A stretch of DNA of 64,000 bases. Origin: Phyllosticta citriasiana (taxonomy: Eukaryota; Ascomycota; Dothideomycetes; Botryosphaeriales; Phyllostictaceae). Numbering within the stretch: the stretch's first letter is position 1; the number at the start of each line of letters is the position of its first letter. A program made the translations under genes and the position numbers. This document shows, in pieces, positions 10,224 to 22,327 of the stretch. The stretch lies in the NCBI GenBank assembly GCA_038021145.1, contig JBBPHT010000006.1, forward strand, positions 62,001-126,000. Reading direction: 5' to 3'. The notes beneath the pieces are model-generated. The model searched no databases and was not told where the DNA came from. It was given only the letters and a program-made list of their open reading frames with translations.

Positions 10224-11088
10224 GTTGTGTGAAGAGGGGTGGAACAGCTGGAGAGAAATGATTGCCAGCTTCTGGAGTTGAGCGAGGGCAGCGAGGGAGA
10301 AGAATCCCAAGCTTCTGATTCGGCGAGCGAGCGACCCGGGTCATGTATGTAGCTGCGGGGTTCAGGTTCAGGTCCAGGTTCAGGTCCAGGTCCAGTTGGT
10401 GTGCGTCCATCTTTCTGTTGAGGACGACGTAGCGATCATGACGATGCCACCAAGATTTTTCTCTGCCCGCCATCGGATTGCATCCGGTTTCGTGCTGATG
10501 AGTCTTGGGCGTCTGGTGGAGTTGGAGCGCCTGTCAATCGTCGGTGTACTGTACTGAGCTTCACGCCACCAAGCACCATGCTGCCAACCACCGAAGAGAC
10601 GCGTCGACACGGTTTCGCTTGTCCAGCAACACTATCAAATACGTGACAGTCGCGTGTCCTCCTTTTCAACACCAAGAATCCATCCACCTACTTTTGATCG
10701 CAAGCTACCAAACTCTTACAGTCCATCGTCAGTGTCGTCATTCCCCACGTTGTCCACGACATGACTTCTCGTGCAATGCATATTGAAGCTTCCGCCTCAA
10801 TTTCCAAAGAAATAACACCTCCAATGCAATTGGACCGACAACCGTCGCGGACGTCGCGTCGTGATAGGTAAGAGGCGGGCGGGCAAACACCATCAGGGCC
10901 CGCGATCACATCATCCCCTCAAGCTTCGAATCCCCCACTGTCCCGCCTCCGCGTCCCTTATGCGCTGCCTAGGTATTCGTGCTATTGCTGCATGACCACC
11001 ATGGCCCTGTCAATTGCGAGCATATTCGCAAACCAAGCCTTATAAATAGATGAATTCTGCTTTCGTGTGCATTTGTCCTTCTTCAGCC
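10224..11088. promoter_or_regulatory. Divergent region between bioB and monooxygenase
   Basis: 865 bp between the start codons of two divergent genes. A hexameric (CAGGTT/CAGGTC)n run lies at about 10363-10395 close to bioB, and a TATA box at 11041-11048 lies close to the monooxygenase. No other gene seen. Confidence 0.5.
11041..11048 (+). promoter_or_regulatory. TATA box of the flavin monooxygenase gene
   Basis: The sequence tataaata lies 41 bp before the ATG at 11089. An in-frame ATG at 11050 is almost touching the box and would lie upstream of the expected transcription start, so 11089 is preferred as the start codon. Confidence 0.55.
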
Positions 11089-13176
11089 ATGGCTACTCCA
11101 GACGTTTCCGTTCCGGGCCTCCCAAATGGCACCGCTTCGCATCCCAAGTCGTCTTTTGCTGCCCACGTCGAGGAACATGTCGAGCCCTTGCCTTCTGAGG
11201 AGAAACCACAACCAAAGGCCGATCTCAAGTACCCCCGCCTCGAAAACCAAGATGGAACTCTAGACGACTTTGATTTGGAAGATCACCCCGTTGATGAAGT
11301 TCGCCCATTAAAGGTAAGCTCCCCTCTTCTTCAAAGACACGTGCTTACCAGCTAGGTAGGTTGCTCTTGTCGGAACTGGCCTCGCTGGCGTCACGGCTGG
11401 CGTCATTTTGCTCCACAAAGTCCCCAAGATCCAATTGACCATAATCGACAAGAATGCCGACGTCGTATGTCCCCGCCCCTCCACGCCAATACTCTTCTGA
11501 CCAGTCAGGGGGGCACGTGGTTCGAAAACATCTACCCCGGCGTGCGCTGCGACGTACCGTCTGTGGTTTACCAGAGCACCTTTGAGCCTAAAAACGACTG
11601 GTCGGACGAGTTTGCGACGGGCGCCGAGATTCGCGACTACTGGCAGAGCATTGCGCGCAAACACGGCCTCTACGACTTGATCAGGTTCAAGACTGAGATC
11701 CAGAGGGCCGAGTGGGACCCTTTGCGCTCGCAGTGGAAGCTCACAACGGAAAATCTCGACACCAACCAGGTGACTGACGAACACTATGACTTTTTCATAA
11801 CAGCCATTGGCCACTTTAATGCATGGAAGGTTCGTTTTCTTCTTCCTCGTTCGAGCTCTTTCTAAATCCAGAAGATTCCCGACTTCCCCGGCATCGACAC
11901 ATACAAAGGCTTCCTCCGCCACTCATCCCACTGGGACCCTTCATTCGACCCGACCAACAAGCGCATCGCCGTTATTGGGAACGGTGCCAGTGGCATCCAA
12001 ATCCTCCCCGAACTGCAAAAACACGCCTCCCGCATCGACCACTATGCGCGGTCACCCACATGGATTGCCGGGTCGCTTGGCGGCCTCGAGCGCCAGCCCA
12101 GACCCATGCCCTTCTCGCCCGAGCAGCTCGCCGCCTTCAAGGACGAAGAGAGTTACTTCGCGTTCCGCAAGGCGCTGGAGAGCACGTACTGGAACCGGTT
12201 CTCCTCCGTGTTCAAAGACGGGCCGGAGAACGCAGCCGCGCGCGACAACTTCATCGCGCTCATGGCAAAGCGGCTTGAGGGGCGAACCGACCTGCTCGAG
12301 CAGCTCGTCCCAGACTTTGCACCGCACTGCCGGCGCCTGACGCCCGGGCCGGGGTACCTTGAGGCGCTGGCGCAGCCCAATGTCGAGCTCATCCGCACGC
12401 CGATTGCGCGCTTCACCGAGACGGGCATCGTGGCCGAAGACGGCACCGTCAGAGAGGTGGATGCCGTCGTTTGCTGCACGGGTGCCAACACGCACTTTGC
12501 GCCCATCTTCCCCATCGTCAGCGGCGAGTACGATCTGTCGAGGGACTGGCTGCCGGAGGGCAAGTTTGGGTGCGTGCCCTCTCCAGAATTCTTTGGCTCG
12601 GAATACAGCTAACACGCACCTAACAGCTTCCCCTACACGTATCTCGGCCTCTCGGTCCCGCACTTCCCAAACTTACTCCTCATGTACGGGCCCAGCGCCG
12701 CGGCCGTCAGCGGCACCATCCCGCAGAGCGCCGAGACGGCGGCCACGTACCACGCGCGCGTGCTGCGCAAGGTGTTGCGGCAGGGCTACCGCACGGCGGT
12801 CCCGCGCGTCGACGCCGCCGACGACTTTGTGCGCTACGCCGACGCCTTCTTCCCCAAAACCGTCTTCAGTGGCAACTGTCGCAGCTGGTACAACGGCGGG
12901 CGGCCCGGCGGCCGCATTCACGGCATCTGGCCCGGCAGCGGCGCGCACCTCAATTGGGTGCGGCGCGAGACGCGGTGGGAGGATTGGGAGTGGGGGTTTG
13001 GTGTGGAGGACGATGAGGAGAAAAGGAAGGGAAAGCGTGGGTATAATCGGTTTGCGTGGCTGGGTAATGGCCGCATGAGTAAGGAGTTTGATGAGGGTGC
13101 GGATTTGCTGTCGTGGATGCAGTTGCCGTCGCGGATTGATCTGAGGGATTATCATGAGCGGTGGTGGGATGCGTAG
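11089..13176 (+). CDS. Flavin monooxygenase, Baeyer-Villiger type
   Basis: Five exons (11089-11313, 11360-11464, 11509-11829, 11872-12569, 12627-13176) splice in frame to 632 residues. The FAD fold starts with VALVGTGLAG (GxGxxG at 80-85) and continues with GGTWFENIYPGVRCD. The second Rossmann motif is VIGNGASGIQ (253-258), for NADPH. Between them TYKGFLRHSSHWD (residues 227-239) matches the Baeyer-Villiger fingerprint FxGxxxHxxxW(P/D), with Tyr in place of the first Phe. Such enzymes turn ketones into esters or lactones with NADPH and O2; the substrate here is unknown. It has an about 75-residue hydrophilic N-terminal extension. It sits head-to-head with bioB, which raises but does not prove a link to biotin metabolism. 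Confidence 0.88.
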
Positions 13177-13341
13177 AACACACAGGTGGAGACGGCGTAG
13201 TGGAGAAGACTGATAGACTGCACGACGTTCCCAATTCTTTCACAATAGAGTGAGTCGTGTCATATCCTACCCACCAAGCGCCTTTGCCTTCGCCTCTATC
13301 AACCACCGATCCAACTGCCAATGACGCACCCAGCTCATCCC

Positions 13342-13986
13342 TCATTCCTCGCGGATACACAGCGCCTCCCTCTCCTCCCTCTCCCTCTCCCTCATCCGCC
13401 TCTCCTGCAACTTGTACTCCCTCCTCAAATCCCCACACGATGCAATCGACGGCAACGAAGCGCGCCGCGGCAATCCCACCCTCCCCATCTGCGTCTCCTT
13501 CTCCCTCTCCCTCTCCCTCTTTCTCTCCTTTTCCTTTTCCTTTTCCCCGTCCTCCTTCCCCCTCAAACTAACCGCACTCACAATCCTCCTGACGCCCCTC
13601 TCCTTCGGGCCGCCTTCACACTCACCCTGCCCCTGCCCCTGCCCCTGCCCCTTCGCGCACCGCACAACGCGCACAGCATTGACCGGTCTAGATCTACCCT
13701 CCGCATCCAAATTTTCGCCTTCGTTGTCATCCGAGTCAGAATCGAACACGTCGGCCACGTAAGCGGCGTGCGAGAGGGACAGCGTGCTGAGGCTATGCAG
13801 CAGGCGGCTGGGGTGGTGCAGGGGTGTGTGGGGCTTTCGCTTGCGCTGGTTCACGTTGCTGATGGTGGCGTTGGCGTTGGCATTGGCCGTGTGGTATGGA
13901 GATGTTGAGGTGTTGGTGCTGGTGGTGGTTGTCGCGTGCTTGTGCTTTTGCGAGGAGCGACGCAGGGTCGAGTTTGTGCAGCCCAT
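13342..13986 (-). CDS. Unrecognised protein with MGC lipid-anchor start
   Basis: Single open frame of 214 codons from the ATG at 13984-13986. It starts MGCTNSTLRRSS: Gly-2 with Ser/Thr at position 6 fits N-myristoylation, and Cys-3 could be palmitoylated, so a peripheral membrane location is plausible. Then come Thr/Ser/Asn-rich low complexity, an acidic patch (DSDSDDNEGE at about 81-90), a Gly-Gln repeat, a Lys/Glu/Arg-rich run and a helical, probably coiled-coil C-terminus. The 3' end is only 165 bp from the end of the monooxygenase gene. I do not recognise the family; the amount of low complexity lowers confidence. Confidence 0.5.
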   Translation of the reverse strand: MGCTNSTLRRSSQKHKHATTTTSTNTSTSPYHTANANANATISNVNQRKRKPHTPLHHPSRLLHSLSTLSLSHAAYVADVFDSDSDDNEGENLDAEGRSRPVNAVRVVRCAKGQGQGQGQGECEGGPKERGVRRIVSAVSLRGKEDGEKEKEKERKREREREKETQMGRVGLPRRASLPSIASCGDLRREYKLQERRMREREREEREALCIREE

Positions 13987-15773
13987 TTTGCTGGTGTTGT
14001 TTGTTTGGTCGGTTGATGCGGGGCCGTGGTTTGGGGAGAAGTGATTGTTTGCGGGATTGGGTTTGCGCAGGTAGGTAGGTTGACGGTCTTGCTGGCTCGC
14101 TGGCTTTGTGTTTGGTTAGATGATTGCTTCTCGGTAATGTAGAGTGGTGGACTTACATGGACAGTCTTTCAAAGATCAAGGTCAAGCTCGGCGAGACGAG
14201 AAGCAAAACGAGAGGAAGAAACGGTGCTGGTACTGTGACTTTGCCGTCTGCGTGTTTATCGTCTAGTTGTCTCGCGGCGGCCAGGAGAGCCCTTGTCGTC
14301 TAACTGTCTTTCTTTGACGTTTTCGAGATGCGTGATCTTCCGAGAAGAAAACAGAGGGGAGGCGTTTCTTCCAGCCACCGCTCCGCCCTTGATTTCCCCT
14401 GTCAAGACTATCCGCGAGGTCTGGTCCGCTTCTCAGATGAGCAGCGCGAAAACAGCGTCAGCGACGTGGCGACCTGGGCGAGCAATGCCGCTGTCAAGAG
14501 GGGCTTTGACAAACTGCCGTGTCCAAGAGAAATGCAAAATCTGAGGTTCCAAGACGTAGAGAGAAAATAGAGGATGATGGTACGTTCGGAAGAAGTTGTC
14601 TGGAGCTAGGATGGCCGTCACGTTTTGTTTGCGTGACGGTGACGCGAGCCATCTCGGCGCAGGCAGGCAGATGTATGTCGATATGCGTCGATGGTGGGAT
14701 GCTGACTTACTGGCTGCTCATTCGGCGACACGGGTCTGTGAGGTATCTTGCGGGTGACTGCCGGCAGAATCGTGATCGAAGTCTGGCACCAAAGGCATTT
14801 ATGAGCTGGCTTGATAGACTTCAGCTTCGCGGGAGTTCTGGAGACACACAGCGCCTGCTCGCATCTCGCTCTATTCGGCGAGAGTTGAATAATGTCTAGA
14901 GTTTCCAGGCCCAGCACACGAAGCCTCCCCATCTTAGCGGCAATTCCTAGACGAACGGATCATCCGCACGCTGAGAATTGAGCGGCCTTGAACTGGACAA
15001 CCTGCAAGACTGTAAATCACAGCTTCGATTGTAATGGGCCAAATGCTCAATTACCATCCGAGCCATTAACACTTCGACATCGCACGTCCCACAGGCGCTC
15101 TGCGGCTTCGACCCGTGCAAAAGAACATCAGAGTTTCCGCTGCCGACACAGCCGGGCGAACCTTTTGGGCACACGACGCGCGCTGTGGAGTTTTACGTCT
15201 CTTTTGCGTAGTTGTCGACTTGCGCGCTCAACGCTCAACACTCGACTGGCGCCAACATCAACAGCGCTGCCCGAAAGCTTTCGAGCCGTTTCCTTGAGCG
15301 TGACGTCGTCTCAAACTTCTGTCACTTCGACCTTTCCTGCTTTGCGAAGCGCTCGTGTCTCGCTGGTCCCTTCAGCTGTCAGTGTTCGTTTGGACTTCCT
15401 CTAAAATCGCCCCAAGGTAAGTTTCGTCCTTTGGCCACTTGCCAGCCAATTGACCGTCTGAAGCCACCGCTGAGTCGTCAATTCTGAGCCTGGTGGCGTG
15501 CAGCTTGCGGCCCTCTCATGCTCCGCGTTGACGTCTAGCCTTGGAGGTCTGTCAAGCCCGCCACGAAGCTGCCAATCTGCTTACCTTCTGACAAAGCTAG
15601 CAGAGTCCGTCTCTCTTTTCCACACGAAACGATACGGATTGCCTTGAGCTGTCGTAGAAGGGTCCCAGCGCAAGTCAAGCACGGCTAAAATCCAACTTGC
15701 AGCCAAAACCTCATCATCACCAAACCGGCGCCCATTCCACCACAAAAGCACAACGGAACACGCACCATCCACC
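13987..15773. other. Intergenic region, no gene recognised
   Basis: 1.8 kb with only short ORFs on both strands. The segment just before 15774 (about 15700-15773) is C/A-rich and looks like the 5' leader of the next gene. Confidence 0.4.
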
Positions 15774-16424
15774 ATGTGCCGACGCTACGTCCCCATCTAC
15801 CAATGCCGACACAGAGACCACAACCCCCAACCGGAACTCTTCCTCTGCCGCCGCGCGCTCGACGCCTTCGCGTGGCAAACCAAAAAAGCGCCCATCATCA
15901 GCCTAACCAACGGCTCTTTCGTGCTGCAAAAGCTGGCCTCGCGCACCGCCGGCTGCCTGCGCGAGTCCACGACCGAGCTGCAGCTGTTCTACCAGGTGGC
16001 GCCGGAGTGGTGCGACGCGTGTCTGGCCAACGGGCAGGCGACGCAGCGCGGCGCGCTGCTCGACGAGGATGGTTTGCCGTTTAAAAGGTGTGAGGTCGGC
16101 GCTTGGATTCCATGGAAGGCGGGCGTCGAGGTGCCGAAGAGGGATCGCACCGAGGCGCTGGAGCGGGTGTGGGTGGAGGATTTGCGCGTGGAGCCTGTGA
16201 GGAAGTATTGGCGGACTGTACCAGCTGAGAATACTGGGGGGGAGGACGAGAGCGAGTGTAGTGACGATGGTGGTAGTGGTGGTGACGAGGACGAGATGGA
16301 GCACAGCATGACCGAGGAGACGACCTGCGGAATGGCTGGCCATGATGGCAAGAGCATGAATTCGGCGTCTCGCTACTACGGTGAACTGATTTCTCTGTGT
16401 GGCAGCAGCCCCGAGAAGAAGTGA
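15774..16424 (+). CDS. Unrecognised Cys-containing protein, MCxxxxxxxxCxH start
   Basis: Single open frame of 216 codons from an ATG in good context (accatccaccATG). It begins MCRRYVPIYQCRHRD, with further Cys at LFLCRR, GCLRE and WCDACLANG, so a small zinc-binding fold is possible. The last third is acidic and low complexity (DESECSDDGGSGGDEDE). The start resembles the small protein at 33832-34134 (MCHEWTRVWQCNHG), suggesting two members of one family. There is no signal peptide or membrane segment. Function unknown. Confidence 0.6.
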   Translation: MCRRYVPIYQCRHRDHNPQPELFLCRRALDAFAWQTKKAPIISLTNGSFVLQKLASRTAGCLRESTTELQLFYQVAPEWCDACLANGQATQRGALLDEDGLPFKRCEVGAWIPWKAGVEVPKRDRTEALERVWVEDLRVEPVRKYWRTVPAENTGGEDESECSDDGGSGGDEDEMEHSMTEETTCGMAGHDGKSMNSASRYYGELISLCGSSPEKK

Positions 16425-18494
16425 TTCGGGAGCTCCTCGAGATGCTTCGAGTTGGCGGTTGCGGGATGGGCGAAGGTATGGGCGGGACGACAGTTTTGCG
16501 TCACTGGAATTGGCACTGGCAGAACATGGCTTTCTTCAAAACGACAGAGACGAGCTTGGAATAGTGTTGAAGGATGGCTTGCGGTTTTGGGCAACGGACG
16601 TTGGATGACCGAGCAGAAACAACACCTACTGCAGCATCAGTGACAAAGTAGTAACCTACTAGTCTTCTTTCAAAACAACATCTTCGAACAGAACGGCCGA
16701 GGTCAAAAGCATAAAAGACAGTGAGGTAGTCCAGTAGAGAAAAAAAAAAAAAAAAGAAGATAAAAACCACAAAACAGTTCAGTCTGGCTGCCACCAGACC
16801 TACGTCTGCCCACCCGAGGGCTCAGGGCGGCCCTTGCTTATATGTATACCCGCTTAACCCTCACAGAGAGCGAGAGGCACGTCTGCGTCTCGAACTCCAA
16901 ACCACAAGAATTACGGGCTTCTGGCTACCTCGTGGACCTGCTGTAACGACGCCTGCGCTCGGCCGCCGCCAGCGGGTGCGCAACCACTCGGATAACCTGC
17001 CAACTCGTGAGGTGGTAGAAAGGTCGCAGTTTGGAGTTATGAGGAGGTCTGGCGGGTGTTTGTGGTGTTGATTTGGAGGTGGTGGTGGTGGCCGTTGTCG
17101 TCATCATCGTCGTCCGCTTGGTTTTGATGTCGCCGGCTCGCCTCCGCCACCGCCGCCGTCACTTCATCACAGATGACCCCCATTTGCTCCTGTTGCGGCG
17201 CGATCGAGCTTACACTGTCATGCTATTCGTGCCCGTATGCCTGGTAAAGTGTCAGTCCAAGAGCAAACGTGTTGTTAATGCTTGTCGCTGTCCTCGTCGT
17301 CCCCATGGTGTTGATGCCGCCGCCAGTCACCTTACTCCCCTCACTCACCTCGCCACATTGCCCAATCCGTTTAGTTACTCTCAGACAGCTTCGAGTCTTG
17401 ACTATCTCCTCCCTCTTCGTATGGCCTTTCGCCGCGCCGTCCACACTCTCAACGCCGAACGAAGCAGGCCCGCAGTACCGGCCACAGATAATTGTGAACC
17501 TTGAACCGCGCCGTCACCCGCTTCACCTCGCCTCAATTCGCAGCAGACGGCTCACAACCTTGCGTAATCTCCAGCCAGATGGTCCCGTCAAAAGAACGAA
17601 GCGGCATGCGCGAGCCCACAACAGAAGACTTAACAAAGACTATTCCCATTGGACCGATGAGTACCGGAAGAGAGCGCCTGTATCATCGACGCTAGAACTT
17701 CTGCCACAGATGGCCTGATCGCACACACTTGGTGACGAGGTGCAAAGATCAAGCTCAAGATCAAGATCATGCAGGGACGGGAGAGATGCTTGATCTTGAT
17801 TGCTTGACCAGAAGAGGACGACTTGTGGGAGTATAGAAAAGACAGGGCGATCGTGCTTAGCTGAGGGACGGGCCGTGCAGTACGGGAACGGGGAGAAAAG
17901 CGCCGTGGCGTGGCGCAATGGTAGATTAGTTAGGCAATGCCGATGTGAGGTAGTCTGTGTAAGATGAGGGAGATGGGAGCAGCAGCGGTAGTGAATGCCG
18001 AAAGAAAGCAAGGAAAGTAGTGCGAGGCACAGTGACACCAGACTATCTGAAAAAGCAGCAAGGAAAAGTCATTGACACGAACCTTTTTTCTTCTCTTTTG
18101 TTTTCTTCGCTTTTCTTTTCCTAAAGTCTGCTTCTGTATGACTAGCACCCGATGTGCTTAGCGCAGCGCAACCTTTCCGAATAGAACGTGTACTTGCGAG
18201 ACTGGTGCAGGTGCGATAGAGGGTTGACGATAGCCAGGCGTCAGTTGCAGATCGTCGAGCCGTTCCGTCAGGGTCTGTGGATCAGTCAACCATCTGTGGG
18301 TCGAACACCCTTTTCGATGGAGTGGGTCGGGGCTTCTGAGATCGAGTCAATCGTTGAGGGCGGCCATGTCTATCAATTTTCAGGGTTCCGTTGTCGAGCA
18401 AATGCTGGATATAAGAGTTGGTTGACCGCGTCCTTCTCCCAAGCAATTGGCCTGGGTATTTCACTTGGCATCATTCATCTCGGCGTCTTTCACG
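16425..18494. other. Intergenic region, no gene recognised
   Basis: 2.1 kb with no convincing ORF. It contains an A-run at about 16740-16755, scattered (GGT/GTC)n trinucleotide stretches near 17080-17115 and a GATCAAG-type short repeat near 17745-17768. No tRNA box motifs were found. Confidence 0.4.
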
Positions 18495-19429
18495 ATGGAA
18501 GAACAGCAAGGCTCGCTTCCCTCTGGTCAGTTGACTGCTCGAAAAGCAAGGGACAAGTCAAAGCACTCGCCGTCCATTCCGCTCACCAACCCGACATCTT
18601 TTACTTTGCTCGTTGCCCTCGAGAGACTCTCTGCAACGACCTTTACTAGCATTGAGCCCGTGGTCGCCGGAGGAGCGCGCGCCATCCACAACGAAAATGG
18701 ACATCTACGGCTGCAACTGACGACGTACGGAGGCCAAATGTCTGCACAAGCAGCATGGGCGGCGGTAGAGACGATAGGGAGCGGCTGGGTGATTCACGTA
18801 AGTGCTCCCTTTTCCAGACTTTTCCATGCGCTCGACACGTGGGTCTGACAGTAGCAGAAAGTTACGGGCACCTTTTTAGCTCCAGGGGTCCATGGCGTGC
18901 CGTTCACGTATCACGTCCGCTCCGTACTAGAGGGAAAGACGTTTTGTTTGCGAACTGTCGAAGCGACGCAACCGTGTTCGAGTTCGGGTTCCGGGACGAC
19001 AACGACCAGTCGCAGGCTCGTGGACATTTCCCGTTTTCGCGACAAGGTCTACGCCGCAAGACGACGGCACTTTATACAGCTGTTGGAGAACCGATCGAGT
19101 TTGCTGGGGCTTCCGCAAACTTGTCCATCTGCGGGCACCTGAATGCGGCGGATGGCATGTCGCTGTCTGATGCCGCGGCGCTGTTGGGATTTCCAGCGCA
19201 GCGGCTGCGAGCGGTTTGCACGTTGGGATTAAATGTCGTCATCCACGAGGCGGCGTCGGTAGGATTTGGCGGTGATGAAGGGAAGAGGTGGTACGTGCAA
19301 GAAGGATGGATTGATAGGTTCGCAGATGAAAGAGTCGTCTTTTGTACCAAAGTGTGGAACGACCGAGGGGTCTGCGTGCTGAGCTCATAGCAAGAGGGAT
19401 TGTTGACAGTGAGAGGCGCAAGATTGTGA
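18495..19429 (+). pseudogene. Broken acyl-CoA thioesterase II (TesB-like)
   Basis: The first exon (18495-18797) carries TTFTSIEPVVAGGARAI and YGGQMSAQAAWAA...GSGWVIH, typical of the first hot-dog domain of TesB-type thioesterases. After an intron (GTAAGT...CAG, exon resumes 18858) come TGTFLAPGVHGVPFTYHVR and LEGKTFCLRTVEATQ. At about 18965-18980 the coding frame shifts by one base; in the new frame the second domain reads LSICGHLNAADGMS and RWYVQEGWIDRF. A TAG at 19388-19390 interrupts the end, after which the frame continues QEGLL...GARL to TGA at 19427. About 13 extra residues also lie between ARAI and YGGQ. One frameshift plus one nonsense codon suggest an inactive gene, unless they are sequencing errors. 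The intact family hydrolyses acyl-CoA in peroxisomes. Confidence 0.7.
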
Positions 19430-19827
19430 AATCTCACGTGAAAAGGGCATTATTCAGGTACCTTAGTCTTCGTGCCTCGGGTGGAGCGTTTCGCTGTTTG
19501 GTTTCGGCTGTCAGAGTGTTCAGTTCAGTTCAGTTCAGTTCACTTGGGGACGGACACAAGCTGGAGTCGGGAACGGAAGGGCGGACATGGCGGGCGGGTC
19601 GGAAAAGGAAGTGGAGAGCGAGCGGTGGAGAGCGAGCGATGGAGACGGACGCGAGAGGGGGAAGAAGCGGGGACCGCCCATGTCCCCCCCCCCGCAGTCA
19701 ATGTGTTGGCTATGCACTCAGGGCCCCATCTCCACAACCACATCCACATCCGCAACCACAACACCAACGACATCACCACATATTTCCTCTCTCCACTCAA
19801 CCTCGCTCGTCCTGGCCCTCGCTCGCC

Positions 19828-22327
19828 ATGGCTGCCGTCGAGCCTCCGGCGCCCTCGTCGCCATCGCCCTCGCCCTCGCCCTCGCCCTCGCCCTCGCCCT
19901 CACCCTCTGCCAACCCCGTCCAACCGCCTCCCGAGAAGCGCAGGAAGATTACAAGAGCATGTGACAATTGCAAATCGTACCACCCCTCTTCGGCCTTGTC
20001 CATTCTCTCGCTGACGGCCTCAGAAAAAAGAAGCGCTGCACTGGCACCCAGCCCTGTCCCTCTTGCGAAAAGGCCGCAAAGCCATGCACCTATCTGGCCA
20101 GCTACACGCGCGGCCGCTTCAACACGCCGCCTTCGTCTCGCGGACTGGATGCCCTGGTTCTCGCTGCCGAGTCGCACAACCACCTCTCCGATCGCCGTCG
20201 GAGGGGCTCGTCGTCCACGTGTCCCGATCCAATGCCTGTCCCCGTTAGCCGAAGGAATGCTTCATTCAGTGCCGACTTCCCTCCGTCTGTCCTGCCCGCT
20301 CTCCCGCCTCTTCACCACCAAGGCCCGCGCTTGAGTCCTTTGCATCCTCTTGCCCCAGCAGATGACTCGAAACGCCCCAGCGTCCAGCTTCCCGCCAGGC
20401 CAACTTCCCGAAGATCTTCGCCGGAAACGGATCGTCGTCGTTTGGGGCCCAAATCGAGTGGAGCCTGGCTCCGCCGCGCCATGCGCAAGTTGAACCAGGC
20501 TCGGCCTCCCAGTGATGGTTCTCTCGGCCCTCGCTCAGGGACCTCATCCGAAGCCACCGTATTTACGTTTGGGGACAAGCCTCCTGTGACGACGTCGGGA
20601 TTTGAGGCTCCTCTGCCACCCCCGGCGCTGCACGCCGAGTACCTGGTCGGTCGATATTTTGAGTTTGCCATGCCCACGTACAGATTCCTGCACCGGCCTA
20701 GCATCACATCTTGGTTGTGGGAGCTTTCCCATGACAAGATCGTCGTGGCTCCTGCAAAAAGGGCCGTTCTGTACATGATTTTCGCCTATGCCATGCTCTA
20801 CGAGACTAGCCGGATCAAGGACCAAGAGGCCGACTCGAGGCGGAAAAGCGAGGCATACTTTCGCGAGGCTCAAGTCCTCTTGGCCCATGAGACAGGTCCT
20901 GCCACGCTGGAATCCGTGCAAGCCAGGTTCATTCAGTGCCATTACTTGTTGAGCACTGGTCGGTCAAATCAAGCTTGGTACACCTTTGGGACGACAGTGC
21001 AGCTTTCCATGGCCCTGGGCCTCCATCGTAAGCGCTACTCGGCTGAAAAGGCGTCTCTCGTCGTCCGAGAAACAAAAAGACGGCTATTCTGGGCCATATA
21101 CACGCTAGATCGCTACCTCGCAATCGTCTCTGACCGCCCCACAATGCTTCAGGATGACGACATTTCTCAAGAATTTCCGCTAGCCATCAACGACGACGAC
21201 TTGACAGATACCCACGCTGTCCAACCAAGTCGAGATGATTGTCTGGAGGACGGGCCCATCTCTCACTGTCAGCTTGCTCGAATGGTCGGCCGAATAGCCA
21301 AGGAGCAGCACTCCATGCACACAAAGACTGACAGCGAACGACGAGCCAATTCAATCCAACACCACAAGGCTCTGGACGAATGGCGCGCGCGACTGCCGCC
21401 ATTGCTTTCTGGCTGCATAAAGCCGTCGAGTTTGATTTTGATTTTCCGTCGCCAGTGCACAGTGCTCAAACTCGCCCACGCCCATGCCGTAATGCTCGTG
21501 AATCGCCCCTTTCTCTTGTCTAGTAGGACGGATCCCGTCGTACAAGGCTTCGCCGACGACTGTCTTGGTGCTGCGCGGACGGTCCTCGAACTTGTACTCG
21601 CCTTTTTCGCCGAAGGGCAGCCCGTGTCGTCGTTTTGGTTCACTCAGGTGGGTTTGCAATGTTGACCATCGACACTGTCCACTAACAACGACAGCACATT
21701 GTCTTCAACGCCCTGGCCGTCATCTACGTGCATCTGCTGCACGCCCGCCATCGCCACCACCACACCCTCCACAAACAGTTGTCTCCTCCGCCGCCCCACG
21801 CACCAGACACGGCAACGTCGACATCGCTCCTGTCCCTCGCTGATGCCACAACCCAACACCTAGCCACCATCACCGAACCCCACGCGCCGAGCAGCCGCTA
21901 TGCCCTGATCCTCGACGAATTGCGTCAAGACCTGACCAGCGCCTTGTCTTCTCCGTCCCTGGCTAACGAGCCCAACGGCCGCTTCTCGCACCCGCCACCC
22001 CCGCCGCCGGCAGACGTCAAACCTAGCAAGCCGACCGGCCTGCCTAACGGCGCGTCGACGCTTCTGCTCTCGCCGCCAGACGAGCCGCCTGTCGCCAGCG
22101 CTGCGTCGTCGTTGTCGTCGGCAAACGCGGGGACGCCAACTGGCCGCATCGGCGACGTGGAGCACGGCGATGGACGCGTGTCGCCGTACAAAAGTGCCGC
22201 GCCGAATGGCGTGCATGATCTGGAAGCGGCAGTGGAAGGTTGGGATGGGGATGTTGAGATTGGCTCGCCGCTTTTTTGGCTGCAGTTGGACGCGCTGCCG
22301 ATGGGGTTTGCGGCGGGCGTGGGCGTG

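Noticed and set aside
9171..10232. 353-codon plus-strand ORF opposite bioB
   Set aside because: It is the antisense shadow of the GC-rich bioB exons and intron; no motifs, and it runs straight through the true intron.
17890..17960. Possible tRNA (tggcgcaatggtagatt resembles a D arm)
   Set aside because: No T-arm GTTCGA box at the right distance and no acceptor pairing.
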